Shown: piece by piece, positions 53,585-63,499 of the stretch
How positions within the stretch are numbered: the first letter of the stretch is position 1
Layout of the letters: each line of letters begins with the position of its first letter
NCBI GenBank assembly: GCA_964563155.1
Contig: CAZLVL010000001.1
Location: 62,001-126,000 of the forward strand
Length of the DNA stretch: 64,000 nucleotides
From: DUPQ01 sp964563155
GTDB taxonomy: Bacteria; Bacillota; Clostridia; DUPQ01
Reading direction: 5' to 3'
Made by a program: the position numbers and the translations under genes
The notes under the pieces: generated by a model
Database searches by the model: none
What the model was told of the DNA's origin: nothing
What the model saw: only the letters and a program-made list of their open reading frames with translations

Positions 53585-55090
53585 ATGGCTGATGCATTAA
53601 AATCAAACTTATCAAAAATCAAGGAATATTGGGATAGTTTAGAGAGTAAACGAAAAAATAGCTTAGTATTAATTGGTCTCATCTTTTTAATAGGACTGGT
53701 CTTTTTAGTAGTTCTTGTTACAAGACCTACCTACACAACCCTCTACACAAATTTGGATGTATATGAAGCTGGAGAAATTTACTCAAAATTAACCGAAATG
53801 GGAGCAGATATAAAGCTTAAAAATGATACTACCCTTCTAATAAATGAAAAACAAGCTGATTCATACCGAATGCTTATGGCAAAAGAAGGTTATCCCAAAA
53901 GTGGTTTTAATTATGACCTTTATACTGACAACATTGGTATGGGAGTATCAGAAAATGAAAAGCAAACCTTCTATATCTTCCAAGTCCAAGAAAGGTTACA
54001 AAACACAATTAAAACCCTAAAGGGAGTAAAAAATGCCATTGTAACCATAAGTAAACCTGAAGAGACCATTTTTGTTTTAGCCAGCCAGCAAAAACCAATA
54101 ACAGCAGCCATAGTAATAGACCTTGAAACATCCAGCCTTTCAGCAGCTAATGTAAAAGCAATAGAGCATTTAGTAGAAAAAAGCATGTCTGGCCTTTTAA
54201 AGGAAAACATTACCATCATAGATTCACAGATGAACATTCTAAACAGACGGACCGATACAAATATTGGAGTAGCTTCTGAAAAATATGAATTACAAAGAGG
54301 TCTTGAAATGGAGATAGAAGAAAAAATCCTTTCCATGATAGAACCAATTTATGGCATTGGCAATGTAAAAACCGCTGCTAATGTTAAGGTTAATTTTGAT
54401 TCCATAAGCGAAGAAAGGGTTGAGTTTAATCCTGTTAATGATGACCAAGGTATCCCCTACTCTGTAACCGAAAGAAGTGAATCCATTAAAGAGGCTAGTC
54501 CAGCTACTTTGGATGAAAACAATAACCTCTTTTTAGAAAATGATGCTGCTTCACAAGAAAGGTCTGTTTTGTATTATGTTAATCAAAGTACCAAGGTTTT
54601 AGCTTATGAACAAGGGATTGTTGAAGACATTAAGTTATCAATAATAATAAACAGTGTGGCAATTGCAGATGAAGTACTAGAAAACATCAGAGTAATGGCA
54701 GCAAATGCCATAGGTTCAAAAGAAAGCAATGTTGTGGTTCAAGCTCTTGAGTTTACAGAAAAAATGAATATGGAAAGCAACCTAAAAGATGCTGAGAAAA
54801 CCCAACCTAAAATGTCTTTAATATACGATAAGGACTTTGTTCTAAAAGTCGCTACCCTCTTTTCAGTTTTTCTCTTAGGTCTTTTAGCAATTTTAGTCTT
54901 TAGAAAAAGTATCCTTACCTTAAAACCAAAATTTGAGAAAAAACCTGAAATTATTGATACAGCCTTCTTAGAAGAGCTAGGTTCCAAAAAAGATCCTGAA
55001 GAACAATATAGGGATGAGATTGATAAATATGTGGAAAAGAACCCACAAGGAGTAGCTGACATACTAAAGAAATGGATGCATGAGGAGTAA
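53585..55090 (+). CDS. fliF: Flagellar MS-ring protein FliF
   Basis: A 501-residue membrane-ring protein. An N-terminal helix (~27-48) precedes the YscJ-like ring domains (PTYTTLYTNLDVYEAGEIYSKL, GYPKSGFNYDLYTD). A second helix (~430-450) is followed by a cytoplasmic tail ending DILKKWMHEE that binds FliG. Slightly short for the family (~520-550). Confidence 0.95.
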   Translation: MADALKSNLSKIKEYWDSLESKRKNSLVLIGLIFLIGLVFLVVLVTRPTYTTLYTNLDVYEAGEIYSKLTEMGADIKLKNDTTLLINEKQADSYRMLMAKEGYPKSGFNYDLYTDNIGMGVSENEKQTFYIFQVQERLQNTIKTLKGVKNAIVTISKPEETIFVLASQQKPITAAIVIDLETSSLSAANVKAIEHLVEKSMSGLLKENITIIDSQMNILNRRTDTNIGVASEKYELQRGLEMEIEEKILSMIEPIYGIGNVKTAANVKVNFDSISEERVEFNPVNDDQGIPYSVTERSESIKEASPATLDENNNLFLENDAASQERSVLYYVNQSTKVLAYEQGIVEDIKLSIIINSVAIADEVLENIRVMAANAIGSKESNVVVQALEFTEKMNMESNLKDAEKTQPKMSLIYDKDFVLKVATLFSVFLLGLLAILVFRKSILTLKPKFEKKPEIIDTAFLEELGSKKDPEEQYRDEIDKYVEKNPQGVADILKKWMHEE

Positions 55091-55092
55091 CC

Positions 55093-56115
55093 ATGGAAAA
55101 CCTTAAGATGTCAAATTTAAATATTTCTGGAAAACAAAAGGCTGCATACCTTCTAATAATGTTAGGAAAAAGCCAGGCTTCAAAGCTTATGAGATTTTTT
55201 AATGAAGAAGAAATCAAAACAATAACCTTTGAAATAGTAAATCACAACACCATTGATAAACCAGATAGAATGGTCATTTTGCAAGACTTCTATAACAGCT
55301 GCCTAGCTAAAACCTATATTGACAAAGGGGGCATAGATTATGCCAAAGAAATCCTTTATGAAACCATGGGACCTCAAAAAGCATTAGAGCTCATAAATGA
55401 CATGATGGATTTAGAAAAATCAAAACCCTTTGATTTTATGAAAGATATTGATCCTATAGAAGTTTTTAACTATCTACAATTTGAAAATGATCAAACCATA
55501 GCCTTTATACTTTCATATTTAAAAAACAATCAAGCAGCTGCTGTTTTATCCATGTTACCCAGAGAAAGACAAGCCAATGTCTCAGTTAAAATTGCCTTAA
55601 TGGATAAAATTTCCCCAGACATTATTAAAGAAATTGAAAGTGTTATGGGAGAAAAATTTACCAGACCTGGTGCTCAAGCCTATACAAAAACTGAAGGTAT
55701 TGAAATCTTAGTAAATATTCTCAACTCGGTTGATAGAAGTACAGAAAAACAAATCTTTGAAATGCTAGAAGAGGAAAATGACAATTTAGCTGGAGAAGTC
55801 AAAAAGAGAATGTTTGTATTTGAAGATATCATCAACCTGGGTGATAAGGAAATTCAAAGATTCTTAGTGGAAGTAGATACAAAGGATTTAGCAATTTCCT
55901 TAAAAACAGCTACTGAAGAACTAAAAGATTTAATACTAAAGAATCTTTCCAAGAGAGCTCGTCAAATTGTTGTAGAAGAAATGAATCTTTTGGGTCCTGT
56001 TAGATTAAGTGAGATTGAAAAATCTCAACAAGAACTGGTTAGTGTTATAAGGGCATTAGATGAAAAGGGAGACATTCTAATCAGAAAAACCGGCGATGAC
56101 AAGATCATAGATTAA
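55093..56115 (+). CDS. fliG: Flagellar motor switch protein FliG
   Basis: A 340-residue rotor protein. The N-domain (KQKAAYLLIMLGK) binds FliF. The middle holds ENDQTIAFILSYLKNNQAAAVLSMLP. The C-domain holds MFVFEDIINLGDKEIQRFLVEVDTKDLAISLK, with the charged residues that meet MotA. It starts two bases after fliF. Confidence 0.96.
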   Translation: MENLKMSNLNISGKQKAAYLLIMLGKSQASKLMRFFNEEEIKTITFEIVNHNTIDKPDRMVILQDFYNSCLAKTYIDKGGIDYAKEILYETMGPQKALELINDMMDLEKSKPFDFMKDIDPIEVFNYLQFENDQTIAFILSYLKNNQAAAVLSMLPRERQANVSVKIALMDKISPDIIKEIESVMGEKFTRPGAQAYTKTEGIEILVNILNSVDRSTEKQIFEMLEEENDNLAGEVKKRMFVFEDIINLGDKEIQRFLVEVDTKDLAISLKTATEELKDLILKNLSKRARQIVVEEMNLLGPVRLSEIEKSQQELVSVIRALDEKGDILIRKTGDDKIID

Positions 56116-56188
56116 ATAAATAGAAAGAAAGAAGAAGCATTAAAAGCAAGAAAAAAAGGCCGATGAATTAATTATAGGGGGAAAAAAA

Positions 56189-56914
56189 GTGAGTGAATTA
56201 TTAAAAGGTGATAGTGTAGTAATGGCAAGCAATAAGTACCATATATGTTTTACAGAAACTTGTAGTCAACCTATTAGTCTAAAAAACTATGAAGAAAGTA
56301 GCATAAACAAGGAACAAAAAGAATCTGTTTTAATGTTCAAGCAAAATACAATTCATGAAGCAGAGGTTACTGCAACTAAAATCTTGTGTGAAGCAAAAGA
56401 AAAAGCCGACAACATAATTCAAGAGGCAATAAAAGAAAAAGAGGAAAAATACAAGAGAGGCTATGAAGAGGGCTTAAAAAAAGCTGAACAAGAAACAAAA
56501 GAAGCTCTTGAAAGGATAAATGAAAGTTTTTTAGATCTCTTAAAGACTAAAAAAGAAATAATTGAAAACTCAGCCCAAGAGGTTCTTAATTTAGCTCTAT
56601 GTATAAGTCAAAGAATATTAAATGAAAAAATTACACTTTGTCCAGACAGTGTAAGATTATGCTTTGAAAGAGCTATAGATGATATTGTCAGTAAGGGCTA
56701 TGAAATTGTTTGTATTCGTCTTAATAAAACTAATATTGATAAGTTTTATCCCAGTTGGGAAATAGAAGATTACATGATCAAAATTAAGCATGACCCCAGA
56801 CTTTCTGATACTTCTTGTATAGTGGAAACTGACACAGGTGACATTGATATAGGGATGATGACTCAATATGAGGAAATATCCTGCAAGCTACTTTCTTTTT
56901 CTAAGCATGAATAG
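56189..56914 (+). CDS. fliH: Flagellar export regulator FliH
   Basis: A 241-residue protein that binds and restrains the FliI ATPase. It has a long charged coiled coil (~50-125, EAKEKADNIIQEAIKEKEE) followed by a FliH/V-ATPase E-like C-domain (HDPRLSDTSCIVETDTGDIDIG). The start is GTG after AGGGGG, 73 bases downstream of fliG. Confidence 0.88.
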   Translation: MSELLKGDSVVMASNKYHICFTETCSQPISLKNYEESSINKEQKESVLMFKQNTIHEAEVTATKILCEAKEKADNIIQEAIKEKEEKYKRGYEEGLKKAEQETKEALERINESFLDLLKTKKEIIENSAQEVLNLALCISQRILNEKITLCPDSVRLCFERAIDDIVSKGYEIVCIRLNKTNIDKFYPSWEIEDYMIKIKHDPRLSDTSCIVETDTGDIDIGMMTQYEEISCKLLSFSKHE

Positions 56915-58226
56915 AATTAAATTAGACAAGTTTATAGATATTGCACAAGAAGCCTCCTATTACAGAACCTACGGTGAAGTAAAAAAAATCGTAGGCGATA
57001 GCATTGAAAGCAATGGCCCACGGGCTCAAATAGGAGAGATTTGTAAAATCGTAAAAAAGCATTCTTCTGACACTGATGATTTTGTCTTAGCTGAGGTTGT
57101 TGGCTTTATAGACAAGAAGCTTTTACTCATGCCCTTTGGTGATATAAAGGGTATAAACAATGGGGATAAAATATTTGCTACAGGTCAACAGTTGCAAATA
57201 AAGATAAGTGATGACCTCATAGGAAAGGTCTTAGATGGTCTAGGAAATCCAGTAAGAAAAGAGCAAATAAAGGATTTTGAAATGAGAAATGCATATGCTG
57301 ACTCTCCAGATCCTTTTTCTAGAAAAAGAATAACCCAAGCCCTACCCTTAGGAATAAAGGCCATTGACTCTCTTTTAACCTGCGGTAAAGGACAAAGACT
57401 AGGAATATTTTCTGGTACTGGAGTGGGAAAAAGTACACTTTTAGGAATGATAGCCAGAAACTCTTCTGCTGATATTAATGTTATAGCCCTAGTAGGAGAA
57501 AGAGGTAGAGAGGTTAATGACTTCATAGAAAAGGACTTAGGACCTGAAGGCCTTAAAAAATCTATTTTAGTGGTAGCCACTTCCGACCAGCCAGCAATAG
57601 TTAGAATAAAAAGTGCTATGGTAGCAACAGCAATTGCAGAGTATTTTAGGGACAAAAACAAGAATGTCCTTCTTATGATGGATTCTTTGACAAGATTTGC
57701 TATGGCTCAAAGGGAGGTTGGCCTTGCAGCGGGAGAGCCACCTGTAGCTAGGGGCTATACCCCTTCTGTATTATCTGTCCTTCCTAAACTTTTAGAAAGA
57801 ACAGGCTATAATGACAAATCTTGTATTACAGCTATCTATACAGTTTTGGTAGAAGGAGATGAAATGAATGAACCCATATCAGATACTGTAAGAGGAATCT
57901 TAGATGGCCACATTGTCTTATCCAGGACCATTGCCTCTAGAAATCATTTTCCTGCTATTGATGTCTTAGCCAGTATTAGTAGGGTTATGCCAGATGTTGT
58001 GGAAAAATCCCACTACACTAAAGCAATGAATGTAAGAAATCTTTTAGCCACCTATGAAAACTATAGAGACCTAATATCCATAGGAGCGTATAAAGATGGT
58101 AGTAATCCAGAAATTGATTCAGCCCTTAAAAATATTGATAGAATAAACAACTTTTTAAGACAAGGCATAAAAGAAGATATTGAATATGAAAAGACCTTAG
58201 ATACCTTGAATAACCTCATAATCTAG
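56907..58226 (+). CDS. fliI: Flagellum-specific ATPase FliI
   Basis: A 439-residue F1-beta-like ATPase of the type III export apparatus. It shows Walker A SGTGVGKST, ALVGERGREVNDFI, Walker B NVLLMMDSLTRFAMAQREVG, and GEPPVARGYTPSVLSVLPKLLER. The ATG at 56907 overlaps the fliH end by eight bases. An earlier TTG-type start at 56868 would add 13 residues that do not match the family. Confidence 0.96.
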   Translation: MNRIKLDKFIDIAQEASYYRTYGEVKKIVGDSIESNGPRAQIGEICKIVKKHSSDTDDFVLAEVVGFIDKKLLLMPFGDIKGINNGDKIFATGQQLQIKISDDLIGKVLDGLGNPVRKEQIKDFEMRNAYADSPDPFSRKRITQALPLGIKAIDSLLTCGKGQRLGIFSGTGVGKSTLLGMIARNSSADINVIALVGERGREVNDFIEKDLGPEGLKKSILVVATSDQPAIVRIKSAMVATAIAEYFRDKNKNVLLMMDSLTRFAMAQREVGLAAGEPPVARGYTPSVLSVLPKLLERTGYNDKSCITAIYTVLVEGDEMNEPISDTVRGILDGHIVLSRTIASRNHFPAIDVLASISRVMPDVVEKSHYTKAMNVRNLLATYENYRDLISIGAYKDGSNPEIDSALKNIDRINNFLRQGIKEDIEYEKTLDTLNNLII

Positions 58227-58234
58227 GAGGATTT

Positions 58235-58669
58235 ATGAAGGCCTTTAAGTTTTCCTTACAGGTTGTTTTGGAACAGGCAACAAATGAAAAAGACCAAGCA
58301 GCCATAAGACTAAAAGAAATAATGGATCAAATTCAAAGGTTAGAAAAACAAAAGGAAGACCTCCAGCTTGCTATAAGAAACTATGAGAAAAAAATAGAAT
58401 ATTGTTCCACATCCGAAGCTTTTAAAGAAATAAAAGTATATATTGAGGACCTTTCTAAAAGAATTCAGCTTTTAGACAAAAGATTAAGAGATCTTGAGCC
58501 GATAAAAGAAGAAAGACTAGAAGAACTTAAAAAAGCCAAAATAAAGGAATCAACCTTTGAAAAAATAAAAGAAAAGAAATATGCCCAATATCTAGAAGAT
58601 ATAAAAAAAGATGAAGATAGAAATATGGAAGAGTTAGTAAGTTACAAGGTCTATACCCAGATAAAATAA
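58235..58669 (+). CDS. fliJ: Flagellar export protein FliJ
   Basis: A 144-residue, almost wholly coiled-coil protein (EIMDQIQRLEKQKEDLQLA and later heptads). It opens MKAFKFSLQVVLEQATNEKDQA, typical of FliJ. It sits directly after fliI, whose ATPase ring it enters as a central stalk. It starts after TAGGAGG. Confidence 0.85.
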   Translation: MKAFKFSLQVVLEQATNEKDQAAIRLKEIMDQIQRLEKQKEDLQLAIRNYEKKIEYCSTSEAFKEIKVYIEDLSKRIQLLDKRLRDLEPIKEERLEELKKAKIKESTFEKIKEKKYAQYLEDIKKDEDRNMEELVSYKVYTQIK

Positions 58670-58689
58670 GAAAAGGATTTTTTATTAAT

Positions 58690-59373
58690 ATGACATTACT
58701 AAAAAGAAAAGTGAAATTGGATGATGAAGAGCCTGATAAACCTTCAAGAACAAAGGAAAATCAAGAAGAAACTGTAGAAAAAGAGAAGTTTAAACTTTCT
58801 TTTACCAGCATATTAATTGTTGTAGCCTCTGCCCTTTTGTTTTCACTTTTATTAATATTTCTTTTTGATTGGACCGGCTGGAAAAGCAATCTAAGAGATA
58901 AAATGACAGATGTCTTACTGGGAAAAGAAAAGGAAATCTTGATAGCACGTTATGAAAAAGAATATCAAGCAAAACTAAAAGAGGCAAAAGATACTATTTT
59001 TGCAAAAGAAAGAGGAATCCTAGTACTAGAATACGAAGAACTAGCTAAAAAAAAGGATGACTATAATAAAGACCTTAAAAAACTAGAAAATGAAAAAAAT
59101 ATATTAGAAGTATATAAAGAAGAATTAGCATTAAGAGAAGAAGAATTAGACCAAATTGCTAATCAGTACCAAAGTAATCTAATTGAAATCCAAGAGCTTT
59201 CTAAAATTTATCAGGCCATGGATCCTAAAAATGCAGCCCTACTTTTAAGTGCAATTGATGATGATATTCAAATAATTCAAATACTAAAACTCATGAAAAC
59301 CGATAAAATAGCAACCATTTTAGAACTAATGGAAACACAAAAAGCAACCGATATATTAAGTAAGCTAAACTAA
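58690..59373 (+). CDS. MotE-like flagellar accessory protein
   Basis: A 227-residue protein with one membrane helix (~37-60), a periplasmic-side coiled coil (~75-175) and a C-terminal MgtE-N-like domain (IYQAMDPKNAALLLSAIDDDI, IATILELMETQKATDILSKL). This layout matches MotE/YlxF proteins found between fliJ and fliK in Firmicutes. MotE is a chaperone for MotC in alphaproteobacteria; the Gram-positive role is less clear. Confidence 0.8.
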   Translation: MTLLKRKVKLDDEEPDKPSRTKENQEETVEKEKFKLSFTSILIVVASALLFSLLLIFLFDWTGWKSNLRDKMTDVLLGKEKEILIARYEKEYQAKLKEAKDTIFAKERGILVLEYEELAKKKDDYNKDLKKLENEKNILEVYKEELALREEELDQIANQYQSNLIEIQELSKIYQAMDPKNAALLLSAIDDDIQIIQILKLMKTDKIATILELMETQKATDILSKLN

Positions 59374-59394
59374 TATAGAAAGGTACTTGATGCG

Positions 59395-60798
59395 TTGCAA
59401 GTTCGATATCTAAATATTTTTGAAGGTTTATCTAACAAAGCAAAATCACCTAAAAATCAAGATTCAAAAACTGATTTTTATGAAAATTTGCAGTGGGAAA
59501 AAGAAAGACTTACCACTAAACAAGATAATAAAATAGACAAAAAACAAGAAAAAAAAGAAGAAAAAGAAATAAAAGAAGAGTTAATTAACTTCTTGTCTTT
59601 ACTTTTCTATTTAGACGATAAGAAGATAAGTCTTTTAGATTTACAAGAAAACTTAAACCTATCCTTTGATACAAATGAAGATTTAGGTAAAGATCAAGGC
59701 CAAAATCTCCTTACTCTAGTACAGCAATCTTTTTCTCAACTCATAAATTCTAATGCTTTAAAAGACCCAATTTTAGATATAGATGCTAAAGAAGATTGGA
59801 AGAGTTTAAAAGATCTTTTGCTAGCAGAAGTAGAAGGATTCTTTGGTCAAGCAGCTAATGAAAAAGGTCTTGACTTAAATAAGTTGATTCTTTCTCAAGT
59901 AGACCAAATTGCCTTTGAAAACCTTAATAAAGAAGAAGTAGATTCCTTGTTAAAAGAGTCTCTTTTATCCTTAAGTGATTCTTTTGAGAAGGCTCTTAGT
60001 AATAATAAAAAGTTAGATAGATTAATAAATATAAATAACATTAATGAGGAAAAACCTAACAGTTTTGAAAGTAACCCCATTGATCTTAGTAATAACAAAA
60101 ATAGGAATATACAAAATATCCAAAATGAATTCTTATCTATATCAACAAATAATAAGACAAAGGATTTTTCAGATGAGCATTTGAATTTACAAGATAAAAA
60201 CCAGGCTATCTATGAGAAATCAAGCAAGAATATAGATTACTATCAATTATTTTCTCAGCATACCGATAATATAGATAGTGTAAACATTGAGCCAGAGTTT
60301 GAGCAAGAAGAATTTACCTTATCAAATATAGCTGTAGATAAAGCTTTTGAAAAGATGATAGAAAAAATAAGCTATAGCTCAAAAAAAGGAACAAACATTA
60401 TGCATATTGGACTAAAACCAGAATTTCTTGGTCATATGCAAATAAAATCCACCTTTGTAGATAAATCATTGGTTCTGGAAATTTGGGCTGACAAGCAAGA
60501 AATAAGAAAGCTACTTTTATCTAAAACTCAAGGTTTAGTTGATTTATTAGCAGAAAAAGGCTTGTCCTTAGAAGAGGTCAGAATAAGCGAAAAGGATAGG
60601 TCTCTTGATTTAAATTATGAAGGAGCTAACAACTTTAACCACAAGCAAGGTACACAAAACAATAACCATGAAAGTTCTAAAAGAGCTCTTTCCTATTCTA
60701 TTAACTCTATAGGGAATGATTTAAAAGATAGAGATGAAAGCTTACAGACAAATTTAATTAACACATACGGAAACACACATATAAACATAGTGATTTAG
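59395..60798 (+). CDS. fliK: Flagellar hook-length control protein FliK
   Basis: A 467-residue protein: long low-complexity N/K/D/L-rich ruler region (1-~310) and the conserved C-terminal flg_hook domain (MHIGLKPEFLGHMQIKSTF through LAEKGLSLEEVRIS). It sets hook length by stopping FlgE export. The start is TTG with GAAAGG about 11 bases before; an ATG at 59390 is in another frame. Confidence 0.87.
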   Translation: MQVRYLNIFEGLSNKAKSPKNQDSKTDFYENLQWEKERLTTKQDNKIDKKQEKKEEKEIKEELINFLSLLFYLDDKKISLLDLQENLNLSFDTNEDLGKDQGQNLLTLVQQSFSQLINSNALKDPILDIDAKEDWKSLKDLLLAEVEGFFGQAANEKGLDLNKLILSQVDQIAFENLNKEEVDSLLKESLLSLSDSFEKALSNNKKLDRLININNINEEKPNSFESNPIDLSNNKNRNIQNIQNEFLSISTNNKTKDFSDEHLNLQDKNQAIYEKSSKNIDYYQLFSQHTDNIDSVNIEPEFEQEEFTLSNIAVDKAFEKMIEKISYSSKKGTNIMHIGLKPEFLGHMQIKSTFVDKSLVLEIWADKQEIRKLLLSKTQGLVDLLAEKGLSLEEVRISEKDRSLDLNYEGANNFNHKQGTQNNNHESSKRALSYSINSIGNDLKDRDESLQTNLINTYGNTHINIVI

Positions 60799-60806
60799 GA
60801 GGTAGT

Positions 60807-61202
60807 ATGAGAATAACAGGAATAGAAGATTCAACCCAATATGTGAACAAGGCAAAAACAAATGACGCCAGTTCTATGACTCAAGAAGATTTTTTAAAGA
60901 TTCTAGTAACCCAAATGAAGAATCAAAATCCTATGGACCCTATGAATGACTTTGAGTATTTTAATCAAATTACTCAATTTTCAATGCTAGAAAACATAAG
61001 TGCCCTAAATGCTCGTATGGATGAGCAAAAAGCTTTAGCTTTTATTGGTAAAAATGTAATAGGTACCTTTATGGCAGAAGACCAATATATGACCCACTAT
61101 TTAGAAGGTCTTGTAGAGAGTGTCACCTTACAAAAAGACAAAATACTTTTGAATTTAGATACAGGATCCATTTATATGGATAATGTTATCCATGTTTTTT
61201 AA
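60807..61202 (+). CDS. flgD: Flagellar hook-capping protein FlgD
   Basis: A 131-residue protein containing the FlgD N-terminal capping domain (SSMTQEDFLKILVTQMKNQNPMDPM, FNQITQFSMLENISALN). The Tudor/Ig-like C-terminal domain of the ~220-residue enterobacterial form is mostly absent, as in many clostridia. It starts after TAGGAGG, eight bases from fliK. Confidence 0.93.
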   Translation: MRITGIEDSTQYVNKAKTNDASSMTQEDFLKILVTQMKNQNPMDPMNDFEYFNQITQFSMLENISALNARMDEQKALAFIGKNVIGTFMAEDQYMTHYLEGLVESVTLQKDKILLNLDTGSIYMDNVIHVF

Positions 61203-61233
61203 TGAGTTTTTCTAAACTGAGAGGAGAAAAATA

Positions 61234-62505
61234 ATGTTAAGATCAATGTACTCTGGAGTCTCTGGACTATTAACCCACCAACAAAAAATGGACGTTATTG
61301 GTAACAATATCGCCAACGTTAACACCACCGCTTTTAAAAGTAGCAATATTGTATTTGAGGAAGTCTTTAGCCAACTTATGTCCTCAGCAACACAACCCAC
61401 CCAAGATGGCAGAGGAGGAACAAACCCTCAACAAATCGGTCTTGGTGTGAGCATTGGTAATATCTCTACCAACATGTCTAAAGGAAGCATCCAAGCCACA
61501 GATAACCCTAATGATTTAGCTATAGATGGTGAAGGCTTTTTCGTTGTAACTGATGGTTCTGGTGTTTACTACACAAGAGCTGGTAGCTTTGACTTAGACA
61601 AGGATGGAAATCTTGTAAATGGAAAAGGTTTTAAAGTTATGGGTTGGAACAAGAATCTAACTACAGGTAATGTTGATACTTCAAGACCTAGCAATCCCTT
61701 AGATTTTTCCAACATGAAAATGGCTGCTAAAGAAACTACTGAATTAAGTATTTTTGGAAATATTTCTTCAGAAACAAAAGAATATGATGCCATAAATGAC
61801 GAAAACGCCATACTTCACAATCTATCAATTTATGATTCTTTGGGACAAGCCCACACCTTAACCTTTAAATTTATGAAGACAGCTAATGCCAATGAATATT
61901 CTTTAGAGGTTACTGAAAACGATTCTCAAATGAACATTGTTGCAGGTGCAATTGGTGGCACTGTTACCTTTACTGATGATGGCAAACTAGACAAAAATGC
62001 TACTACTATACCCCAATTAGAAATCTCTTTTACTAATGGAGCTAGAGACATAACCTTTGTAAGTGGAAGTATAACCTTTGACCAAGATAGATTTACCCAA
62101 TATGCCAACAGCACATCTGTTAAATCATTACAAAATGGTTACACATCTGGTGAACTAGAAACAGTAAGTATTGGTAGTGATGGTCAAGTTATTGGACAAT
62201 TTACCAACGGACTTCAAGACCATGTTTCTACCATTGCTATAGCCTCTTTTATAAATCCCAATGGTTTGCAAAAAATTGGAGGAAATATGTTTGTTTCAAC
62301 CTGGAACTCTGGTGAAGCCAGTATTGGAATGGCTACCACTGGGGAAAGAGGTTCTGTTGCTACAGCTTCTTTAGAAATGTCCAATGTGGACTTAGCTTCA
62401 GAATTTACAGAAATGATAGTTACCCAAAGGGGATTTCAAGCTAACTCAAGAATTATATCTGTTTCTGACTCTCTACTAGAAGAGTTGGTTAACTTGAAAA
62501 GATAA
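61234..62505 (+). CDS. flgE: Flagellar hook protein FlgE
   Basis: A 423-residue hook subunit. N-terminus LRSMYSGVSGLLTHQQKMDVIGNNIANVNT and C-terminus VDLASEFTEMIVTQRGFQANSRIISVSD form the paired D0 helices. The middle carries D1/D2 beta domains (GEGFFVVTDGSGVYYTRAGSF). It is exported and polymerises under the FlgD cap. Start after GAGGAG. Confidence 0.95.
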   Translation: MLRSMYSGVSGLLTHQQKMDVIGNNIANVNTTAFKSSNIVFEEVFSQLMSSATQPTQDGRGGTNPQQIGLGVSIGNISTNMSKGSIQATDNPNDLAIDGEGFFVVTDGSGVYYTRAGSFDLDKDGNLVNGKGFKVMGWNKNLTTGNVDTSRPSNPLDFSNMKMAAKETTELSIFGNISSETKEYDAINDENAILHNLSIYDSLGQAHTLTFKFMKTANANEYSLEVTENDSQMNIVAGAIGGTVTFTDDGKLDKNATTIPQLEISFTNGARDITFVSGSITFDQDRFTQYANSTSVKSLQNGYTSGELETVSIGSDGQVIGQFTNGLQDHVSTIAIASFINPNGLQKIGGNMFVSTWNSGEASIGMATTGERGSVATASLEMSNVDLASEFTEMIVTQRGFQANSRIISVSDSLLEELVNLKR

Positions 62506-62530
62506 GAGATAAATAGGAAGTGATTAGAAG

Positions 62531-62728
62531 ATGATAAAGCTTACTCAACTTAACAAGCAAGAAATAATTATTAATTGTGATTTGATTTTACATGTTGAAG
62601 AAAATCCTCACACTGTTATTAAAATGCTAAACTCTGACAAGTACTTAGTTGAAGAATCAGCACAAGTGGTGGTTGATAAAATAGTGAGTTTTAAGTCTCA
62701 AATTATTAAGAAAGCAAAGGAAGATTAA
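62531..62728 (+). CDS. flbD: FlbD-family flagellar protein
   Basis: A 65-residue protein starting MIKLTQLNKQEIIINCDLI and containing VEENPHTVIKMLNSDKYLVEES, the pattern of the small FlbD/SwrD proteins next to motA. In Bacillus SwrD increases stator torque. The stop directly abuts the motA start. Confidence 0.9.
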   Translation: MIKLTQLNKQEIIINCDLILHVEENPHTVIKMLNSDKYLVEESAQVVVDKIVSFKSQIIKKAKED

Positions 62729-63499
62729 ATGGCAATTATTGGATTGATTTTAGCAACTGTATTAGTCATATACGCGATTATGGAAAGCGGCAATTTACTA
62801 GCTTTTTATGACTTTGCAAGTGTCCTAATTGTCCTTGGTGGGCTAGCAGGTTCTATGATTGCCAACTATTCTTTAGCTCAGTTAGGAAGGGCTTTAAAGT
62901 CATTTCCTAAAATAATTACCTATAAGCCTCCTAACAGAAGTGAGATTTTAGATCAGATTATTGAATTGGCCTATGCCTCTAAAAAAGAAGGGCTTCTTGC
63001 CTTAGAAAAATATACAGAAGATATGAAAGACCCCTTCTTTAAAAAAGCAATCCTCTTGATAGTGGATGGAACTAGTCCTGAAAATGTAAGGACAACCTTA
63101 GAAGGCGACATTAACCTAAAGGAACTCCAAGAAACTCAGGTCCAAGATGTCTACAATCAAGCCTCAAAATTAGCACCTGCTTTTGGAATGATAGGAACTT
63201 TAATAGGCCTTATAAACATGCTTGGTAAACTAGAAGATATGGACTCTTTGGGAACAAACATGGCAGTTGCCCTTATTACTACCTTTTATGGAGCCTTTTT
63301 AGCAAATGCCATTTTTATACCTGTAAGTGGAAAACTCCAGACCATTAGCGATAATGAAGTGGAAATTAAAACAATGGTTCTAGAAGGAATACTAGCAATA
63401 CAGTCAGGAGAGTCTCCTTATCTTATAAAAGAAAGACTAAGCTCTTACATTATCAAGAGCAGAAAGGATTCCAAAGAAGATGCTGAAGAGAGAGCGTAA
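62729..63499 (+). CDS. motA: Flagellar stator protein MotA
   Basis: A 256-residue, four-helix stator subunit. It starts IIGLILATVLVIYAIMESG. The conserved prolines are in ASKLAPAFGMIGTLIGLINML, with FYGAFLANAIFIPV as helix 4. The large cytoplasmic loop (~75-155) contacts FliG. It overlaps motB by 20 bases. Confidence 0.94.
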   Translation: MAIIGLILATVLVIYAIMESGNLLAFYDFASVLIVLGGLAGSMIANYSLAQLGRALKSFPKIITYKPPNRSEILDQIIELAYASKKEGLLALEKYTEDMKDPFFKKAILLIVDGTSPENVRTTLEGDINLKELQETQVQDVYNQASKLAPAFGMIGTLIGLINMLGKLEDMDSLGTNMAVALITTFYGAFLANAIFIPVSGKLQTISDNEVEIKTMVLEGILAIQSGESPYLIKERLSSYIIKSRKDSKEDAEERA